The position numbers and the translations under genes are program-made. A stretch of DNA of 64,000 bases, taken from assembly GCF_019239235.1 (NCBI RefSeq), contig NZ_JAAZTS010000007.1, forward strand, positions 62,001 to 126,000. Direction: 5' to 3'. This document shows positions 60,435 through 64,000 of this stretch, in pieces (the first letter of the stretch is position 1; the number at the start of each line of letters is the position of its first letter). The notes beneath the pieces were generated by a model that did no database searches, was not told where the DNA came from, and saw nothing but the letters and a program-made list of their open reading frames with translations. The DNA is from Caecibacteroides pullorum. GTDB lineage: Bacteria; Bacteroidota; Bacteroidia; Bacteroidales; Bacteroidaceae.

Positions 60435-60833
60435 TTATTTCCAAGGGTTCTGGAAATCAACGGGACCGTTCTTCAGTTCTTGGCAAACGATTTGCAGTTG
60501 CTCGAAGTGTTCCTCGCCATCTTCCCATTTTTCCAGATAGTGCACGCAATAGCATCCTGTGCCTTCCAGTTCCTTCATCGTAGAACCGTCGATGGTGTTG
60601 TAGAAGGTAATCTTGATATCACGTGGATCGTTGGGTGACAGCATCCATTGCAACAACTGGTTGTTGCCGTCGTTCATAGCTTTGACACGGATGTCAATAC
60701 GGCCACCTCTGGGGATACCGGAGATTTGGCCTTCACGGTCGGTCGTCTGTGAGAAAGTGTAGTCGATCATCATGACTTCACGGGTCTCGAAATCTTTTAC
60801 CGATAATTGTACCGGGGTTATGTTTTCTGCCAT
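60435..60833 (-). CDS. tssD: T6SS tube protein Hcp/TssD (second copy)
   Basis: A 132-residue Hcp with 'FETREVMMIDYTFSQTTDREGQISGIPRGGRIDIRVKAMNDGNNQLLQWML', the standard TssD core in Bacteroidetes, and 'CYCVHYLEKWEDGEEHFEQLQIVCQEL'. Closely related to the copy at 60873. Hcp hexamers form the ejected tube and often carry effectors. The stable hairpin after the stop fits a need for high mRNA levels. Confidence 0.88.
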   Translation of the reverse strand: MAENITPVQLSVKDFETREVMMIDYTFSQTTDREGQISGIPRGGRIDIRVKAMNDGNNQLLQWMLSPNDPRDIKITFYNTIDGSTMKELEGTGCYCVHYLEKWEDGEEHFEQLQIVCQELKNGPVDFQNPWK

Positions 60834-60872
60834 AGTGTTTCTGTTTTTTTAGTTTGACATCATGTTCTGAAC

Positions 60873-61265
60873 TTAAGCCCAGTCGTTTTCAAAAACAACA
60901 GACTCGAATTCAATCTTTTGACAGGTGATTTCGATTTCCTCGAAATGACCTTTCTTGTCTTCCCATTTTTCCTCGAAGTTTACGCAATAACCGTTGGTGA
61001 ACTTGATCGTCTTCATGTTCTTGCCGGTTTTTGTTTCCAGGAAAGTGATTACACCGTTTTTGGGCAGGTTGCGTTCGATCATCCATGCCAACAAATCGGG
61101 GGTACCGTCATTAAGAGCTTTTACACGGATGTTGATTTTACCACCACGGGGAATACCCGACATCTGGCCTTCTACGTCAGTAGCCTGGTCAAATTCGTAT
61201 TTAACCATCATGACTTCGCGTTCCTTATAGCCGTCAACTTCTAATTTTACAGGTGTCTTTGCCAT
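60873..61265 (-). CDS. tssD: T6SS tube protein Hcp/TssD (first copy)
   Basis: A 130-residue Hcp: 'YKEREVMMVKYEFDQATDVEGQMSGIPRGGKINIRVKALNDGTPDLLAWMIERNLPKNGVITF' and 'YCVNFEEKWEDKKGHFEEIEITCQKI'. It directly follows the sheath genes, the usual position of the main tube subunit, with 42 bp to TssC and 39 bp to the second copy. Confidence 0.9.
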   Translation of the reverse strand: MAKTPVKLEVDGYKEREVMMVKYEFDQATDVEGQMSGIPRGGKINIRVKALNDGTPDLLAWMIERNLPKNGVITFLETKTGKNMKTIKFTNGYCVNFEEKWEDKKGHFEEIEITCQKIEFESVVFENDWA

Positions 61266-61307
61266 AATCTTACGTTTTTAAAGTATGTTTATAGAATAAA
61301 ATTGGAT

Positions 61308-62678
61308 TTATGCCATTTGAGCATCCTTGTCTTTCTTGTCTGCAGAAACTTTGATAATGAAATTTTTGGCCGAGTAGAAAGGAGTCAGGCTGATGTCGCA
61401 TGTGATACGTTTAGTTACCGGATCCTGTGTCGGCTCTTTGATTTCATAATTCTGGAACAAGTTGCCGTAGCCCTTGTAGTCGTTCAGGAAGGCCTGAATT
61501 TTTGCTTTCAAGTTTTTGGGAGAGTTATAGGGATCCCAGTTCTCGAGAGCTACTTCGTGTACGTAGTTCATCAGTACTTTCTTGACCCAGTCGAATACGC
61601 GGACGATGGGGTATTCTTTCATGGCGGTGTTGTCGCCGTTGTAGAGGGTTGTATTGTTGAAAGCCATTACACGTCCTTCAGAGTATACCATTGGAATGAC
61701 TTGATTGTCCATCAGGGCAGCTATCTCAGACTTCAGCAAGTCCAGTTTGACTCCCTTGACACCGTCGAGCGTACCGTATTTCTTACCACCGGCTCCCTGG
61801 GCCATGTTGGCGCTTTCGTCATACAGCTTTCCTGCTAATGCACCAGAACTGCAAATATAAAATGCAGGACTGTCTTTCTCGTCTTCTGACAGTTTTTCAG
61901 AATCACGTCCAACAAGCCAGTTTGCGGTCATAATGACATTTTGCAGTTCGATGTCGCTATCGCGGTAGCCTTCTGTGTTGGCTTGCAAGTCATCAAATGA
62001 ATATTCGTCGGCATGGTCTGTGATCAACATGACTTTGTATTTGAAGGCTATTTTGGCCCATTGCAACAAAGTTGGTTTGTCTTGGAATACATTGCCGGGA
62101 ACAACCATCAAGCTGTAGCAATCTTTCAGGCTCAGACGGTCGAAACCGTTGCGTAGCAAGGTATCTACTTCTTGAGCAAATCCTGAATCGCTGTCAGCAA
62201 TATCGTCTTTGTATACATTGATGATACGCAGATTTTTCACTTTGTCTGTATTGGCGTTCTTGAAGAAACTGTCAAGAGCTCGATAAGAACGTTCCAAATT
62301 GGCTGTTGCATAGAGAGCGTCCGTGATGCCCTGGCTAAGAACTTTGGTGTACTTATCTTCTTTGGCTTTGCAGGCGTCTACAAACTCGGACGCGCTTTCG
62401 TGGCCTTCGTTGAGTATCTCGAGCCAGCCTTTAATGTCGTTTATCAGGTTTTCCCGTTTATCCTTAAAACGTTTGTCTGACAAGAATACGGCTTTTGCAG
62501 CCTTGCGCGCAGGGTTCAGGTTGTCTGCATCGGGCATGAAACCACGGATGGCATTGAAGCCTCCGAATGCAGATAATAGTTGGGATACATCTTTTGACTG
62601 GGCCGGTTGCTGGGGCTGTTTTACTTCGCCGGCACCTTGTGATGCGCTATTGCTTTTTTGTAATTCTGCTTCTGGCAT
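61308..62678 (-). CDS. tssC: T6SS sheath protein TssC
   Basis: A 456-residue large sheath subunit of the Bacteroidetes type: 'ALYATANLERSYRALDSFFKNANTDKVKNLRIINVYKDDI', 'SVVPGNVF'-like core, 'LPKLLQ'-like helix 'TLLQWAKIAFKYKVMLITD', 'YCSSGALAGKLYDESANMAQGAGGKKYGTLDGVKGVKLDLLKSEIAALMDNQVIPMVYSEGRVMAFNNTTLYNGDN' and 'VFDWVKKVLMNYVHEVALENWDPY'. It pairs with TssB to form the contractile sheath. The N-terminal 35 residues are Gln/Ala-rich. 20 bp separate it from TssB. Confidence 0.88.
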   Translation of the reverse strand: MPEAELQKSNSASQGAGEVKQPQQPAQSKDVSQLLSAFGGFNAIRGFMPDADNLNPARKAAKAVFLSDKRFKDKRENLINDIKGWLEILNEGHESASEFVDACKAKEDKYTKVLSQGITDALYATANLERSYRALDSFFKNANTDKVKNLRIINVYKDDIADSDSGFAQEVDTLLRNGFDRLSLKDCYSLMVVPGNVFQDKPTLLQWAKIAFKYKVMLITDHADEYSFDDLQANTEGYRDSDIELQNVIMTANWLVGRDSEKLSEDEKDSPAFYICSSGALAGKLYDESANMAQGAGGKKYGTLDGVKGVKLDLLKSEIAALMDNQVIPMVYSEGRVMAFNNTTLYNGDNTAMKEYPIVRVFDWVKKVLMNYVHEVALENWDPYNSPKNLKAKIQAFLNDYKGYGNLFQNYEIKEPTQDPVTKRITCDISLTPFYSAKNFIIKVSADKKDKDAQMA

Positions 62679-62698
62679 ATTATTGATTATTTAGTGGT

Positions 62699-63163
62699 TT
62701 ATTTATTATTTTCCAATTCTTCCAGCATGGCTTGCAGCATCTCTTTCAGTTCTTCTTTAGCAGTACTGTCTTTCAAGATGTCTCTCAGCTTTCTGTTTTG
62801 TTCGATACTTTTGCGGATTTTGCTGTTGGTGTCGATTTTCTTTTTCACACTTGAGAGGAACTGGCTGTTTTCAACAAGTCTGCCTTTTCCTCCCTGGGCT
62901 TCAAAGTCGCGAAGTTCACTGAAATGGAGTACTTCATTTACCGAACCACCTTCTTCGTCCACAAAGTCGACTTCGACGGACGGTTTGAAGTGGGCAAATG
63001 CGTCGTTGATGTTTTGGATATCTTCTACAAACTCCGGATTGCCCGGTTCTGCGTCTGATGTGTATTGGTCGATCATCAACGTCTTGTTGTTGTCAATGGG
63101 GGTGACTTTTGCATTGGATTCTTCATCTGGAGCCATCGAGATGAAATTCTCTTTCATTGCCAT
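62699..63163 (-). CDS. tssB: T6SS sheath protein TssB
   Basis: A 154-residue small sheath subunit with 'KPSVEVDFVDEEGGSVNEVLHFSELRDFEAQGG' (the TssB 'f..l.dF.p' segment), then 'LVENSQFLSSVKKKIDTNSKIRKSIEQNRKLRDILKD' and an acidic C-terminal helix 'KEELKEMLQAMLEEL'. It is 54 bp downstream of clpV. Confidence 0.85.
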   Translation of the reverse strand: MAMKENFISMAPDEESNAKVTPIDNNKTLMIDQYTSDAEPGNPEFVEDIQNINDAFAHFKPSVEVDFVDEEGGSVNEVLHFSELRDFEAQGGKGRLVENSQFLSSVKKKIDTNSKIRKSIEQNRKLRDILKDSTAKEELKEMLQAMLEELENNK

Positions 63164-63217
63164 AAGATTCTTGTTTTTTAGGGTTATTATTTATAGGATT
63201 TATACATTCATCTAATA

Positions 63218-64000
63218 TTAGAGTGTTATAAACTCCGGTTTTCCTTCTTTCATCCGGACTTCAACAGTATCGCCTGATTTGATTTTGCCGGAAATGATCA
63301 GTTTGGATAGCGGGTGTCTGAGCTCCTTGCGTATGATACCAATAACGGGGCGTGCACCATATTGTGGGTTGAATCCCATCATAGCGATATCTCGTTTGGT
63401 TTCTTGAGTGATATTGAGTTTGATATCTTGCTCTTCCAATAACTTTAGCAGTCCCTTCAGGTGTATGTCGAAAATACGTGTAACGGTTTCTTCTGTAATC
63501 GGTGAGAAGGGAACGATTTCCGTCAGACGTCCCAGGAATTCGGGCCTGAAATAGTTTTGCATGATGTCCATCAGGTCGTTGTTCTGAGGGATGGTTCCTT
63601 TGTTGAACGAATCAACGATAAATTGGCTGCCGATATTGGAGGTGAACAGAATCAAGGCGTTTGAAAAATCGCCTACACGGCCCAGACGGTCATGCAGCTT
63701 GCCTTCATCCAAAATCTGGAGGAATAAATCAAATACAGACTTGTGAGCTTTCTCGATTTCGTCAAATAGTACTACGGAATAGGGCTTTTGGCGGATTTTA
63801 TTTACCAAAAGACCACCTTCTTCATAACCAACATATCCCGGAGGTGCTCCGTAAAGTAATGCGACGGAATGTTCTTCCTTGAATTCTGACATATCGAAAC
63901 GGATAAGGGCGGATTCGTCTTCGAACAGGAATGCTGCCAATGCTTTGGACAATTCAGTCTTACCGGTTCCGGTTGGACCAAGGAAGAAGAAGGAGCCCAT
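63218..64000 (-). CDS. clpV: T6SS sheath-recycling ATPase ClpV (TssH), C-terminal part
   Basis: The last 260 residues of a ClpB/ClpV-type AAA+ ATPase; the rest lies beyond the window edge. The second ATPase domain is present: Walker A 'LGPTGTGKTE', pore loop 'GAPPGYVGYEEGG', Walker B 'VVLFDEIEKAHKSVFDLFLQILDEG', sensor 'LFTSNIGS', arginine-finger region 'YFRPEFLGRL' and sensor 2 'YGARPV'. Linkage to TssB-TssC makes ClpV the best call over housekeeping ClpB. It disassembles contracted sheaths. Confidence 0.93.
   Translation of the reverse strand: MGSFFFLGPTGTGKTELSKALAAFLFEDESALIRFDMSEFKEEHSVALLYGAPPGYVGYEEGGLLVNKIRQKPYSVVLFDEIEKAHKSVFDLFLQILDEGKLHDRLGRVGDFSNALILFTSNIGSQFIVDSFNKGTIPQNNDLMDIMQNYFRPEFLGRLTEIVPFSPITEETVTRIFDIHLKGLLKLLEEQDIKLNITQETKRDIAMMGFNPQYGARPVIGIIRKELRHPLSKLIISGKIKSGDTVEVRMKEGKPEFITL

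Noticed and set aside
39903..64000. Search for a JAB/JAMM deconjugase, a Ser/Thr kinase or a toxin-immunity pair in the T6SS locus
   Set aside because: No HxH...D JAMM motif, kinase motif or evident toxin-immunity pair was found among the genes read; they may lie beyond the window.
1..64000. tRNA, rRNA or replication origin
   Set aside because: No cloverleaf with TTCGAATCC-type T-loop, no rRNA-like sequence and no DnaA-box cluster was noticed by reading; a dedicated tRNA scan could not be run.

Overview
The window looks like a chromosome segment of a Bacteroidales bacterium (Bacteroidaceae or a close relative). Pointers are: many promoters of the Bacteroidetes primary-sigma type (TTTG, about 19-21 bp, then TAnnTTTG); few Shine-Dalgarno sequences; a thrA / phosphoglycerate-mutase-like / thrC operon; a TonB-dependent receptor; a large FtsX-type ABC permease expansion; and a type VI secretion system (T6SS) that lacks recognisable TssJ, TssL and TssM. 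No rRNA, tRNA or CRISPR array was seen.

Bases 1-20,322 are GC-rich and hold one export or envelope-stress type locus. It contains the end of a HlyD-like adaptor, ten MacB/FtsX-type permeases in five A/B pairs, one LolD/MacB-type ATPase, a GIN-domain periplasmic protein, a TolC-family outer-membrane channel, and an NtrC-like sigma-54 response regulator with its NtrB-like kinase. A sigma-54-type promoter precedes the ATPase, so the two-component pair probably controls the locus. Two arrays of 41-42 bp tandem repeats and several hairpin-forming short repeats lie between the permease genes.

Bases 20,408-23,490 carry a TonB-dependent receptor and a ParE-type toxin-antitoxin pair. Bases 23,592-27,998 form an AT-rich island flanked by a 29-30 bp imperfect direct repeat that resembles a tyrosine-recombinase core site. 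It holds a truncated integrase, a possible structured RNA, a J-domain membrane protein, three small envelope proteins, a Cys-containing small protein and a DUF1016/PDDEXK nuclease. Bases 28,111-39,877 are mostly housekeeping: a LuxR-type regulator with a His-rich linker, a FAD-dependent oxidoreductase carrying an in-frame repeat insertion, radA, a beta-carbonic anhydrase, a type I asparaginase, and the threonine operon with a possible attenuator leader peptide.

Bases 39,903-64,000 are a T6SS locus. One minus-strand operon runs ClpV (cut by the window edge), TssB, TssC, four Hcp/TssD-like proteins, VgrG, a beta-rich spike companion and a PAAR-like DUF4280 protein. A second minus-strand operon runs E1-like enzyme, TssG, TssK, TssE, TssF, ubiquitin-like protein, E2-like enzyme, two envelope proteins, and a polytopic lipoprotein with vWA-like, RING-H2-like and FHA-like parts. 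A two-gene plus-strand unit lies between them. The second operon is the most notable content: an apparently complete ubiquitin-like conjugation set (Ubl, E1, E2 and a RING candidate E3) embedded in, and translationally coupled to, T6SS baseplate genes. My working inference is that conjugation regulates assembly or marks cargo of this T6SS; nothing in the sequence proves this.
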